Notes: generated from the letters alone by a model not told the origin. Counted from the stretch's first letter, positions 48,027 to 59,415 are shown. The stretch: 64,000 nucleotides of DNA from Pseudoneurospora amorphoporcata (GCA_033297205.1 MU859159.1:1-64000); one strand, 5' to 3'. A program made the numbers and translations.

Positions 48027-48998
48027 TATGGAGATGATGCGACGACTGGCGGGTTGTCGAGTTGATTGAAAGGTGACGTCAGGCGGTCTTGAGGCGTCGG
48101 GTTGGTCGACTGTTTATCGGGGTTGTAGACAGATCGGTAAGTGCGCAGGCGGAATGACTCCGATATCGTGAACGAAATGGGTTATTTGATGGATGAACTG
48201 GTTCCAGATTGGGTTGTTGTGTTGATGCAACTGAACAATCGGCAGGCGGGCAATGGGCGGGTGTTGACGCACGGACGAAGGTACGTATTGATGGAGCTTA
48301 CCTCAAGGTTTCGTTGCCTTGGGCGGGTGGGTCCAGTGCATTGTCACATTCCGCCCCAGCTGAGGTCGAAGTTGCGAATGCAATTGTTTGGTCCGAGCGC
48401 TCAGGTTGGACCTGAGCTCGCGGGGTTCTCAATCCTTATCGTTATCACGACGACACGAAATCGAGGCCATTGCACTTTCCTCTCATGCGATGAAAAATTT
48501 CCGTCAGACACTTCCACTTTGCACACTTTCCCTCGCCGAAATTGCAAACTCTTCTTCCATTTTAAAACTCTCCGTTTGTCAGTTCTTGGCTCGCTGTCCT
48601 TTTCCTGGCACATGAAAGTTATCCACTGCTACTTTCAACATGATATCAATTGGCCTCGAGACCGGCCTGTGAGCCGATGTACAATTGACGTCGAGGTCTT
48701 CCTCTCCACTTACAGCTTCCTCCCTTTGGATGCCTGAACCTTGAGCCATCACCCAATTTTCAACTCAGAAAACTGCTGCGGGGAACATTGGTCAATGCAG
48801 TGCCGTTCCTCATGATGCCCGCATTACGCAGTGGTGAGGGATTGATATATCTCTATCCACTACCACAGGCGGGCGGTTCAACAAAACTGTGTTCTGTCGC
48901 TCGAATGGCCTAAAACGCAGTTACCGTTGTCTCGACGAGCTTCATCAGAGACCCGTATACTTTCACGGCTATCGACTCTGACATAAAGGTAGCTGTCG
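48027..48998. other. Divergent promoter region, rpt4 and MBL-fold gene
   Basis: About 970 bp between two divergent starts. One 198-codon frame (48141-48737, plus) is not supported by any motif. No other feature is seen. Confidence 0.5.
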
Positions 48999-49877
48999 AT
49001 GGCGCCTGATCTCAACATGCCCTCAACAAAAGTCTCGTTTGATTACCCCCTCAGCATTACCAACATTGGTACAGCCACCGCCTTGATCCATCTTGGCGAG
49101 CCAAGCAGCCCAAACCGTATCAACCTGATCACAGACCCCGTGTTCAGTCCCGGTGACACCAAGATCGAGTATCGCGGTGTTGTCATCAATAAGTCCGACT
49201 CCCCAGCTCTGGGTCTCGACCAACTCCCTCCTATCGATGCTGTTCTACTCAGCCATGAAGACCATCCGGATAATCTAGATGATCTCGGTCGACGCCTTCT
49301 TGATGGTCGGAGGGTGCTCACCACCAAAGATGGCGCTTCTCAACTAGCTCCGCGGCCAGGAGTGCGGGGCCTTGAGAACTGGGAAACAGTCTGCCTTGAT
49401 CTTGGAGGTGAGGGTAAGGCGCGGAAGTTGGATGTGATGGCCACTCCATGCAAGCACCTACCTGGCGGTCAGGTAGTCGGTTTCATTGTCAGCTCTCCAG
49501 ACGGGGCATTTGGGACACATGCTGACGGCCGTCCGAATGCGATATACTTCTCTGGAGACACGATACATCTCGAAGAGCTTGGCAAGATGAAGAAGAAGTA
49601 TCACATTGCCGTCGCGATGCTGAACATTGGAAAGGCGACGGTGTCGTTGCCCGGCGGCGGTGCTGATGGGGGGGGCCCGCTGCAGATCACCATGGGCGGT
49701 GACCAGGCCGCGCAGTTAGCCAAGGATATCGGAGCCGATGTTATCGTACCGTTGCACTTCGAGTCGTGGAGTCACTTTACGGAATCAGAGACCCAACTGG
49801 CGAATGACTTTGCCAAAGCAGGGGTGGAGGATAAGGTGCTTTGGCTGAAGCGAGGCGTGGAGACCAAAATTGTTTGA
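48999..49877 (+). CDS. Metallo-beta-lactamase-fold hydrolase, 292 residues
   Basis: An intronless protein from the ATG at 48999. It begins with strands holding TALIHLG and LITDPVFSPGD, typical of the lactonase-like branch of the MBL fold. The metal motif appears as LLSHEDHPDNLDDL, that is H-x-D-H instead of the full H-x-H-x-D-H. Later ligands are seen in TPCKHLPGG, YFSGDTIHLEEL and VPLHFESW. This arrangement resembles UlaG/YtnP-type beta-lactamase-like proteins, often lactonases or phosphodiesterases. A Gly-rich insert (SLPGGGADGGGPLQ) lies near residue 215. No signal peptide is visible. Function unknown. A second possible start, MPSTKVSFD, is 6 codons downstream and would not change the fold. 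Confidence 0.86.
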   Translation: MAPDLNMPSTKVSFDYPLSITNIGTATALIHLGEPSSPNRINLITDPVFSPGDTKIEYRGVVINKSDSPALGLDQLPPIDAVLLSHEDHPDNLDDLGRRLLDGRRVLTTKDGASQLAPRPGVRGLENWETVCLDLGGEGKARKLDVMATPCKHLPGGQVVGFIVSSPDGAFGTHADGRPNAIYFSGDTIHLEELGKMKKKYHIAVAMLNIGKATVSLPGGGADGGGPLQITMGGDQAAQLAKDIGADVIVPLHFESWSHFTESETQLANDFAKAGVEDKVLWLKRGVETKIV

Positions 49878-50243
49878 GTATTCAACAAGCTGGGAAACAC
49901 ACAGGTAGGTTATCCGTCAGGGCAGCCCACACATTGCTATGTTTCCTAAAAGCTAACAAGAAGGTCCACGCAGTGATTATAGACAAACAATGAATGGACA
50001 TGGACCATGACACCGCGACACCATCATAACTCATCAAGACAGCAAAAAGTGTTTCCATCCGTCATGACCTCGTATCCCGCGTGCGCTACCAACCAAATGT
50101 GGCCTTTGATCGAATCCAACCGAAGCAACAAAATATTACTCCTAAAACGCCTTGTCATAATTGTCATAATGATCGAAATCCGCCCCATCCCCTCCCATCT
50201 AGCGGAACATTAGAAGGGTCGCGTTTGTTCGGTCCTTGTGAGC
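49878..50243. other. Convergent 3' region
   Basis: 366 bp between the ends of the MBL-fold gene and the hydrolase-vWA gene. Nothing is seen beyond probable untranslated sequence. Confidence 0.5.
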
Positions 50244-53009
50244 TTACTCCATGTCTCTGGCTCTGTCAATACCGCCGAGGAGAATGTTGGTGAGTCTCTC
50301 TTGCAAAGATTTGTCGATCTGATCGGCTCTGTCCCAAGGACGGGTATCTACCATCTATCACACGCCTTCTGTCAGTAAAACTTCAACGGGGTAGGAGGAT
50401 ATGACGGATGCGTGGGCTCAGCCTACGTCTCGAATTCCATGGTTCACGTTCAGGTCATCATCCAACTTCTTCAGCCACCTCGAAGCCGCTTCGTCTTTGC
50501 CGATTTGCAGGAACTGAATTCCTACTTGGTTTGGGAGTGCCCTCAGTTCATCCAGTCTCCTCGCTGCACCGACAATCACATCCTCTACCGCATCCTTGTC
50601 ATCCGCTGCTCCATCCGTGATAACAATAATGTTCAACATTTTTGGCTTCTCGGGAGGAGGTGACCGGTCTCCCATCCGTCGCCGATAATTTTCGAATCGG
50701 TCGATATAAGCCGTCAGGATTGTCCAAAGCCGCTCGGCAATGAAGGTTCCGCTACCAATCTCGTCTGGGCTGACTTCGTTGGTCAAGAGATCTAGAACCC
50801 GTTGTCCATCTTGGATGCCAAACTCGTCTTTATCTTCGTTGTAAAAAAAGTGCACATCTACGCCGTCGCGGTCATAGTGTGTCACGATATCGACAATATA
50901 GCGCATAGACTCGATCATTTCGTCCCATTTCGAACGCTCCCTTGTCTCACAGTTGCCGTTCGATGAGGGGACAGCTTCCATCATTGATCCTGTGTCATCG
51001 AGAAGGAAGACAACGTCAAATTTTGAGAGCATGGCAAACTCTCGGTTATCTTCCCTCCCACCATCAACACGATTGAGAGGCATCATGTCGTTGAGTCTGA
51101 CGGGGATTATATTGGAGCGGGATCTCCCAGGAGAGTTGATGCTTTCTTCAGGATTTGGGTTTCTGATGCCCAAACCTACGGGTTGGGAATAGGGAGAGAG
51201 GCGAGCGGTCGATGTTTCATTACTAGCTGAACTCTCTGTGGAAGGCCATTCTGAATTTTGGCCTTGGTCTTGTGGGGGGCTCTCGTCTCTTATTGGGCTC
51301 TGTCTGAAAGGGAGTTCCCCAAAGATTTCTCTCCCACACTGTGTTACGGGAGAGGGTGGGATACTGCTGGATCCGGAGAGTGTTCGTTGAATCATTCGGA
51401 TTATGAATTCAGCGACGTCACGGTAACTCCGGTCCTGGTTGTTCTCCATCTTGATCATGGTGCGGTGGTCACCGTCAATGCCGATGGTCTGGCAATCAAA
51501 TGAGCTCATGGCTGAGTCGGGATCAGTTACCTGGATATGTGTCAGTATAGGCTGGATCGGGGGTTTTAGGGTCCCGGAGCAGAGCCCTTATCGAGACAAG
51601 AAGCGACATTTCGACGTACGAATCTCATGCCAAACATTGGCTCCATCTCATATGCAATCACAATCGGAATCCTCGTCCTTGGGTTGTTTCGCATCTGATC
51701 AAACCTGGCAATAATGGTGTTCAGGTCCTCGGATTGGATGCTCAAGCTATCTATGAGCGTGCCATTGCCGTGGAGAAACTTGGCAATACGTGAGGCATAT
51801 CTGGCTAGCCTGGAGCCCTCCTGTGATCATCACTGTTTGTCAGCAAATGCCCACACATTGACGGGTTTCGGAGCCTTCCGGGGGTGTGAACTTACGAAAG
51901 GGGTGCCAAAGAAGAAGATCCCCTTGACAAGGCACTCTTCGCCATTGAAGAACGTGCTTTGGCAGTCTTGGAACCGCTCTAGCCTGTGTGAGTCTTCAGA
52001 CAGAGCATGAATAAGGGCCTTGAAGAACACATTTAGACAAGATCACAGCAGATTTTTGAGTCGACAGGGCTTCCTTTACCTGGCAGACGACCAAGCCTCC
52101 AAGGCTATGGCAAGCAAAGTACATCGGGCGCTTGGATCCCTGTTGAAATGCAAGTCAGTTAGGAGCAAGCAGACAAAACTGTGGGTAGCTGGACACACCT
52201 CAGTCCGGTCAGCCCGGAGATGGTTAAGGAAATTCTGCGATATCTTGTCGACCGTTGCGGTGGCAGCGGAAGCAAACATGGCGCTTGCACGATATCCCAC
52301 GGTTGCGAAGCGACCGGCTAACTTTTGGCCTTCCCACTTCCTGGGATTCAGCGGCCTCGCTTTGACATCGTCAGGAAGGAAATCTCTGGGCCACATGTGA
52401 GGCGCGCCTTTGTCCGTGCTCCAAGACTTGAAGGCATGCCCTCCGAGGCCATGAACAAAGTACATACTGTGTTCGCAGTGTTGTTAGCGAGAAGCTCTCA
52501 TTGTTAAACATGAAGCCTGGTCATGGCAAGTCGACTCACTCGAATTGAGGGTCATCGTGCTCGGCGATGGTTGTTACACCGAGAAACTCATCGCTCACCA
52601 TGACAGCTGAATCTGTGATCTCTCCCGCTGGATGCCTTGGATAGATCCGCGTAAGGTTGAGCCTGTCACGCAAAGCTTTGCATCTCTCGTCTGTCTCCTG
52701 ACGAATTGTGACGACCGCGCAGAGCGTGCGCTGGTTCGTCTCTTTGGTCAATGGGTTGACAATGGGGTCAGAATCGGGTCTCTGTCGCCGGATATGCTCA
52801 AAGACGTCATTTTCCGTGGTCCCCAAGGGAAGGTTACGGATCGTCAAGGTCATATATGAGTCTCTTGTCGCGTGACGATGGCCGTGACTTGGGTGGAAGC
52901 GGGCGTGCACCCGGTGGGCACGCCTGTGGATGTTATCGATCAAGGTCGCCATCTTGGATGGGCTTCGAGTTTTGGAGATGAGTGTGTTGAGAGTGTTGGG
53001 GACAAGCAT
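50244..53009 (-). CDS. Alpha/beta hydrolase (SesB/DUF676-like) fused to a von Willebrand A domain, 778 residues
   Basis: Seven exons: 53009-52540, 52466-52199, 52139-52080, 52018-51896, 51820-51620, 51530-50427 and 50354-50244. Every junction keeps frame. Residues ~1-156 include a beta-rich RRM-like stretch (YMTLTIRNLPLGTTENDVFE). Residues ~157-410 are an alpha/beta hydrolase: VHGLGGHAFKSW, WPRDFLPDDV, nucleophile Ser258 in CHSLGGLV, GIFFFGTPF, and catalytic His396 in DGDHRTMIKM. The hydrolase part resembles the SesB-like effector found at the front of fungal NLR-type proteins. A Ser/Pro-rich linker (~430-530) leads to a vWA domain with MIDAS residues DDTGS (552-556), the SGTF Thr near 636 and ITDGAADD near 679-686. 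No NACHT or repeats follow. It may be an immune-like or vegetative-incompatibility effector, but that is inference. The start could also be the second ATG, 19 codons in. Confidence 0.8.
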
Positions 53010-55957
53010 TCAGACCTTCTGGTGTGGCATCCAACCCGTATTTAAGCTGAACTGGCTTGAGGTTTTAGTTATGCGGCTCTGCACTTCCAACTACCCTTTG
53101 ACTAGCTTGTACCTAAACTGTTGTCAGGACTTCCGCATGGTATCCCATGGTGTTGATACTAACTGGCGATCAACATCCAGCTCCATCCAGGTCCTCGAAG
53201 CATTGTCTACGAAAACATCGAGCAGCAAGATCGCAACACAGGCAGTCGCATTAGTCGCCAAGCGCGGGCTGGCCTGCTTTCTTTCCCAACGGTTCTCGTA
53301 CGCGATGCACTGCAAGATGCGCAAGAAAGAGTGGTGTGCAATACACGCATGCCAACATTCCCAGCGCCGCCCCAATTAAGTTTTCGTGACGCCTATCCTC
53401 TGGCCGAGATGCTTTCTCCAGACTTCTCATAAAACAATTAGGGCTGGCTTTGAGGATTAACAACAAGAATGGCGTTGCTGCCCAATCGAGACCACCGGTC
53501 CCGAAATGCTTCCGAGGTCTTGTGGCCTTGCTCTGCCTTGCCAGTTTTGCGTCTGATCGACTTGTATCGGGATTACCACAGTAGGAAAGGGTGAACATTC
53601 TCGGCACAGGTAGGACGAACCTGCGGGCCCAACCTCAACGACCCATACTCAGAGGCGTTGTCTTGGCAATTTACGCGGGGAATAGGCGTGTTGTCCTAGA
53701 CCCCTTGTTCTCAAGGCCTGTCATGGTATGGGAAGGGAGTGGGTAAAAATTTTGTATGTGTCTGCAAAATTTGGATTTTTGGGGGGGGGGGGGGGGTTTG
53801 TTAACTGCAGGGGTAAAGACTGTACAGTTCTAGGCCGGCACTTGGCTCGTTCGTTACCCATGTCCCACTCTGGCCAGAGCGCCAGTGCAACACCACATCT
53901 TTGTGCTATGTGCCACTCCCGAGATAAGAAAGTTTCTTCCCGTGACAGCGAATCCAGAATCGGGCGCCAGCGAACACTGATTGTCAGGCTCCTCGTCCGT
54001 GGAAAGCCGTCGAGAGTTTTCTGTTGTACTACTCGAAAAGCGTTCCGCAAAACAATCACCAGACTTCGACCTCAAACACCGATTCACTGCCACGACGAGG
54101 CACGGAATAGCACCGGCGAGAGAAATTTCCCTCGGGTGTGGTTGCAATTGGTGAAGGCTACGCCACATATGCGTGTGATTTACAGGGGGGGTGAGAAGAG
54201 GAAGTCGTTCATCCCCGCGAGGTTCCTACCCCGACCCTTCACAGCTGGGACAACCCATCAAGCTGCTCGAAAACTTCTCCGCTGATCGCTGACCAGTCGG
54301 CCGTTCTCTGGAATATCTCCGACCTCATTACCCCGTACCATAAACTCGAGGTTTCTCAGCTTCCGCAAAGTTATGGTTACATGAGGCTCCGCCGCACAGC
54401 TCGCGAATGATTGACGGCCTTAGCCCCAAAGGGCCTGTTAATGGTTTAGGCATCCATCAATAGCTGCCGAATCAAACACGGCGTCCGTCTGGTTAACGAT
54501 GATTTCTGGGTACGACCAGCCGTTGATTTCAGCTTGCATGTTTTTGCCTGACGGCGAGGCCGTGACTCGAGTGCCAAGAATGCACCCGAGTCGCGGACTG
54601 TCCTCTCACGTTTATCACCCCTTTTCCTGGAAATGCGAGAAACAAAACAGGTAACGCAGAGAACAACCCATGGTGTTCCATCAGGACCCAATATCCGGGG
54701 AATCCCGCCGATGTCCCCTATCCATGTCACGTCAGGACCTTACCAGGCTAATCACTCGCCGGAGCGCAAGACCGACGAAAGGAAAATGACGATGTTTCCA
54801 AACGCCAAACCTCGTCCGTCTTGTACCTTATCAATACCATGCACCCGGTTACGCCGAACCCATACGTGGCGAGCTCTGATCCGCTTGACGACCCTCTCTC
54901 ATCAACGGTAACCATTCTCAACGCGTTGCCTCGTCTTTCGAGAGGTCTACCATCCGTCCAACTTGCCTCTTGGCTCGGCTCTTGATACACTATACCACCG
55001 CCCCTGATGCGTGTCACTCGACGTAATACCTGTGCACACTGTTTTGCAGAGCCTGCATGGATTGCCACTTGAATACATGGCTGACACTCGACAAGTGAGT
55101 TGTCATTTGGGCTGAAGCGGGTTCCTGGTCTCACTGGACTGGCGATATGTGACAGAGACGGAGGCTCAGCCCTCTCCGAGATGCCACAGACACTACGACA
55201 TACCTACTGCACGAGATCCTTGGATGCCGAGTTTCCGATCAAATTTCATCCCTCAATGCCAGTCAATGCCGTTCCATAACCAGACTCCCCGGTTAGCCCT
55301 CCTTCTGCTCGTCAACCAGACTAGTGTCTGAGACAAAATCCCACTACCACAGGCATGGTAACTCCCTTCCTTTTCCCATTCCTACCTCCCTTCACCTTGG
55401 TTAAACCTGTCTCAAGTCTCCACAGCAGAGCCTCACAATACTACGATAGAAGGACGGAGACACCGTCAGGATGGATGTCGCAGGCTGCATTGGTGCCAGG
55501 CTGCGATGCATGGAATAACCAAAGCAGGGTGACGACTTGCAGACTGGAGCTTGGCAAGAGACTCGATGCTTACGGTGGAGAACATGCACGACACTGGAGA
55601 CGCTTTCACTTCAGCCTCAACTTTGGCTAACGACAAGTGTCACTCGGCGATCACATCGGAATAATCATTCACGGCAACAAAGAAGATTGATCATGGAAAC
55701 AGCAGATGATAGTCTTTTCCTCCCGAGGCAGGATAGCAAACTGTCGATACGAAGCTTCTTTAACTTCCCACCACATGACAAAAATCCCAGATCGAACCTC
55801 GTCCCAGCACTTCTTGCGCCCATCATTACTAGCCATGCGAGAAAACAAAAACCTAAACTCCTAAAGATTCCGACCAATGCACCCATATCTCTGAACCATC
55901 AACTAGTACACACTATGTTCCTGAAAGCAAAGTATCCTCCTAAGAAATCCCTGCCGT
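53010..55957. other. Intergenic, promoter of the hydrolase-vWA gene and downstream of paralogue A
   Basis: About 2.9 kb without a recognised gene. A G16 run sits at 53781-53796. The longest frames (for example 53728-54285, plus) open with or cross low-complexity sequence and show no motif. Nothing further is supported. Confidence 0.5.
53781..53796 (+). repeat. G16 homopolymer
   Basis: Sixteen consecutive G following a T5 run. It is one of three long G tracts in the window and could form a quadruplex or hold assembly length errors. Confidence 0.8.
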
Positions 55958-56608
55958 TCAATTCCTTCTCACATCTTGTTCAAACGGGTCGGCTGAGTAG
56001 CCGCGGCTCGTGAAGATGGACAGCTTGGCGTTCTTCGGCGCATGCATCGAGTTCTCGAGTCCCGTCTTTCTCTTCGGCAGCGCATTGGTGCTGTTGGCCA
56101 GGGCAGGGCGGTGGAGTCTAGCAGCCGGGTTCAAGGTGATGGGCCGGTTCTTGGGCGCCCACATGGAGTTTTCCATGCCGGTCTTTCTCTTCGACAGCGA
56201 ATTGGCGGTGTCGGCGAGTGCGCCGCGGCTGGGCCCAGCGGCCGGGACGTAGTCGTCGTAGTAACCGGCCTGTCAACAAGATATGTTGGTGATTTCTGCG
56301 TGAAAGTTGAGGATCAAGTGATCAGGGGCACAAACCTTCTTCAAGGCCTCATACTCCTCCTCGCCTTCTCTGAACCAAGCTTTCACCTCCTCATCGGTCA
56401 TCCAGCTGGGCGAGTCCGGTGCGCGCGGGGCTTTGTAGCGGACTGTGCGGAGGGTCGGACCGGGGGCCGGACGGGTGATGGTGCGGGGCGCTTGGCGGGG
56501 AATAGGTGACGCCTTCATGCCCTGGTTCTGGAGATGCGACTTGTAGGCAGCCGCGCTGCGGTACGCGTTCTTGTTGAACGGCTTGGTGTAAGTAGGGAAG
56601 TCGGACAT
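55958..56608 (-). CDS. Paralogue A of the AYR/SMHAPK tandem family, intact, 194 residues
   Basis: Exons are 56608-56336 and 56269-55958 (66-bp intron, GTTTGT donor, phase 0). The start MSDFPTYTKPFNKNAYRS is the family signature. A Pro/Arg-rich basic middle follows (TRPAPGPTLRTVRYKAPR), then a charged block MTDEEVKAWFREGEEEYE ending KK at the intron. Exon 2 opens AGYYDDYVPAAGPSRG and contains two near-identical 25-residue units, each ending in KRKTG[M/L]ENSM[W/H]APKN. No signal peptide or membrane span is seen. Composition suggests a basic, largely disordered protein. It is the only copy of the four with no lesion. A TATA-like element lies 115-125 bp upstream of the ATG. I do not recognise a named family and assign no function. 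Confidence 0.68.
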
Positions 56609-56685
56609 TGTTGCGAGTTTGCGATTGCGATTTGTGAAGTTGCGTTGGTTTATGTTGGAGTCAAGTGAAGTAGATTACAGTTTGT

Positions 56686-56707
56686 AAGGAAGGAAGGAAG
56701 GAAGGAA
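56686..56707 (+). repeat. AAGG microsatellite
   Basis: Five tandem AAGG units just upstream of paralogue A, between its start and its TATA-like element. Confidence 0.8.
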
Positions 56708-56722
56708 TAGAAGGATAAGGAA

Positions 56723-56733
56723 GGTATTTATGG
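56723..56733 (-). promoter_or_regulatory. TATA-like element of paralogue A
   Basis: CCATAAATACC on the minus strand, 115-125 bp upstream of the paralogue A ATG. Similar elements stand before B, C and D. Confidence 0.45.
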
Positions 56734-56796
56734 ACAAGGCAAGTGCTATTGAAAAAGTACGTACAGTACCTACCTCTATTGAGAAGGCAAGTGCAT

Positions 56797-57200
56797 ATTG
56801 AGAGTTGAGATGGAAGGCAAGTAGTACCTTGTTGAGGAGGCTGGATCTATTGAGAAGGCGGGTGCCTACCTCTATGAAAGCGCAATAGGAGAGCAAGTGC
56901 AAGTGCTAGTGGGGACCAAGGCCCCATTGAGAAGGCAACTACCAATTGTGAAAGCAAATGCATACCGTCAGGTATTGAGAGTTGAGATGGAAGACAAGTA
57001 CTTGTTGAGGTGGCTGGTATCCATTAAGAACACGGCACCCATTGAGAGCACATCAGGAGGGCAAATGCAAGTGCTAGTGGGGAGCAAGAACCTGTTGAGA
57101 GAGCAAGTGCATATTGAGAGTTGGGGCGGAAGGTATGGAAGTAACTAAGGTATTGAGCAGGCTGGTATCCTTTGAGAAGGCGGGTGCCCCCCGTGAACCA
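56797..57200 (+). repeat. Minisatellite-like direct repeat, three imperfect units
   Basis: Units start at about 56797, 56974 and 57113, each opening with ATTGAGAGTTG. Units 1 and 2 share a block containing CAAGTGCTAGTGGGGA and 'ATTGAGA' phrases; unit spacing is 177 and 139 bp. Smaller ATTGAGAAGGC phrases recur inside. The array lies upstream of paralogue A. Confidence 0.8.
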
Positions 57201-58178
57201 CCCCAGACTTGCTGCCCCAATCCAGGTCCTGAACAGACTTGACCCTCAGCAACCAGCTCTGAGCACACATTGCGGCGGCGGTACTTACACCAATCATGCC
57301 TCTGTGAGCGGGGCTCCCTATAGCAACGATTTTACGAAGCGGTTGGGCGGGCTTGCGCAGGATGGGAGTTCCGCGGTCGTCGAACTCAGCCAGGGAATCC
57401 TAGGCGTCACAAAGTCTATCTTTGCTTATAGCCCTCCGACTCCTCCATCCAAAGGAGTCAGTGAAGCTACGATCAAGACTGACGTTGCGAGCGCTAATAA
57501 CATAGTTAGGATGGTTGAAGACAAGGAGAGGAACGCAGATGGGCGCTTTTGGGACGGCACCCGAATTTCCGCAGAGACTTATCTACGCCCTACTAGATCC
57601 GTAGACTTAACTTTTTGGATGGCCGGAGATTTGTGAAGAGCATCGAGGTGGGCAGAAGATGATCACCAACAAGGCGAGGTCGTTGTGAGAGGGCAAAGCA
57701 ACAGGCGTGAATCCTGAACGAGAATGGGTCCAGATGGAGAAGAAAAGAGTATTTTGCAAGAAGATTGAAGAAGGCGTCTCTTGACGAAATGAAGACAAAA
57801 CGAACCCCCACCACACCGCTAGCTGATCAACAACATCCACGACACACTACATCCATCCATCAGCGACAAATCCCATGTACTTGTTGGGCTGGGCCCTGAT
57901 GTCTCGAAGTTGGGTCCGGACCTTGTCTAGGTTGTGGAAACCTGCATGCTCCGGGTACCCACTAACAACGAGGGTCGAGTTGTTGTTTACCTTGGATTCC
58001 TGGGAGTAGGTTTGCGGGTCGTGGTACTAGTCTAGCGGCGGGTGCCGTAGTGGCTGTAGTTGTGTCACCTCCGGCTTATCTGTTACGAAAGGGTGTTCGT
58101 CTTCGGCGGGATTCGTTAGGGTATATTTATCCCTGGCCCTCACAGCATTGCTAGCCCGCTTTGGCATCCTGGTGTGGG

Positions 58179-58295
58179 CTTTACTGAGAGTTGGGCATTT
58201 TCGGTTGGGATTTACTCTGATGAGAGTTGTGCTTCTTGGGGTCGCTGTTGTACTTCGATCAGAGTGGCTGGATTTTACTCTAATGAGAGTGGTGC
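58179..58295 (+). repeat. Short direct repeats (TTTACTC.AATGAGAG type)
   Basis: A 22-bp phrase TTTACTCTGATGAGAGTTGT plus GC at 58211-58232 recurs at 58274-58295 with two changes. A shorter relative (CTTTACTGAGAGTTGGGC) begins at 58179. It lies downstream of paralogue B. Confidence 0.75.
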
Positions 58296-58766
58296 ATCAC
58301 CCTTTCGAAAACAATCTGGAGTAAAGTTCAGAGACAGGAAATTATGGGAATATCGATACTATCGCTATTGCCACCGCTGACCGCCCCATCCTCGTCCTTG
58401 GCTTCACCATCATCCTCATGACCAGCACCAGCGAGACCCATTTGCTTGTGACTGTGCTTCCTCGACCACACCGACACACAAAATGACGCACGGGGGGGAT
58501 GCCACTCCTCCGAGTGATGACAACAGCAACCCGGATGAGCTCTATTGGTTCCACGATCACTTCCCCTTTATTCCGGATCTTAGATAATGTCTTTGTATCA
58601 CCTAATTCACCTTCGACATCATCCATCAGGATGAATGAGTCAACGGTGTCGACGAAGTCATTCACAAGGGAAACCGTTCAGTCTCTCCAACGTTCTGATT
58701 ATCACCCCGATATTCGACGCCAATTGGTTCGTGACGCATTCCATGGTGGCTCCGAATCAAGCATGT

Positions 58767-59415
58767 TTAAACTCCGTTCACAAAGCCTTCCGCGAAACCC
58801 ACGTCAGGTTTGCCGTTGGTATCAAACATCTGCCTGAACTTGGTGAAGTCAGGAGCACGACCAGCAGCTGGCACGTAGTCATCGAACTCGCCCCTCTGTA
58901 GAGAAAAACGTAGAGTTAGTAAATGAATGTTTAGAACCGATTATCGAATGCGACGGAATTACATACCTTCTTCGCCGCCTCATAGTCGGCGTTGCTTCGG
59001 CAAAGAACTGCTTAACGTAGGCGTCCTCCTTGGCTTGCTCCTCTGCGTAAGTAGTGTCCTTCGCGGTAGAGCGGTGTTGCTTCGAGGCGTTCGTCTTCTG
59101 GGCGACACGGGAATGGTTGATCTTGGTAGACTCGGTTTGCTGCTTGTTGGAATGTCCATGGGAGGCGTTGTGAGCGGCGTGGTTACGGTACGCCATGCGG
59201 TTGATTGACTTCTTGGGCTCGGAGTTCTGTGCCTTGGATTTTCCGTGCGAAGTATTGTTGGCGGGTTTGTTGCGGTACGCATTTTTGTTGAATGCCTTGG
59301 TGGGCTCCGAGGGCTTCTCGTTGGATTGACGACGCGGCATGTGGGCATTGTACACAGCTTGGCTGCGGTATGCCATCGGGTCGAAAGCCTTGCTGCGCTG
59401 GGGGAAATCGGCCAT
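58767..59415 (-). pseudogene. Paralogue B, 1-nt frameshift just before the intron
   Basis: Exons by comparison with copies A and D are 59415-58967 and 58895-58767. It starts MADFPQRSKAFDPMAYRS and carries three AYR-type repeats (KAFDPMAYRS, KAFNKNAYRN, KSINRMAYRN) in a Lys/Asn/Ser/His-rich stretch. Near 58990-59000 the frame slips. The conserved continuation NADYEAAKK, as in copy D's NADYERDK, lies one frame over, so one base is missing and exon 1 is 449 rather than 450 nt. Exon 2 has GEFDDYVPAAGRAPDFTKF and ends GFVNGV, without the SMHAPK tail. The acceptor is ACAGAG|G; use of the second AG, 2 nt later, would restore the exon 2 frame. It could therefore still be functional with ~10 altered residues. 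Confidence 0.6.

Larger units (their letters stand above)
56734..58766. other. Intergenic between paralogues A and B, with repeats
   Basis: It contains the direct repeats at 56797-57200 and 58179-58295. A 154-codon frame (57172-57636, plus) opens with a non-ATG codon and has no recognised motif. I see no fifth family copy here. Confidence 0.5.

Noticed and set aside
51714..52400. Plus-strand ORFs opposite the hydrolase-vWA gene
   Set aside because: They lie across its spliced exons on the opposite strand and have no motifs.
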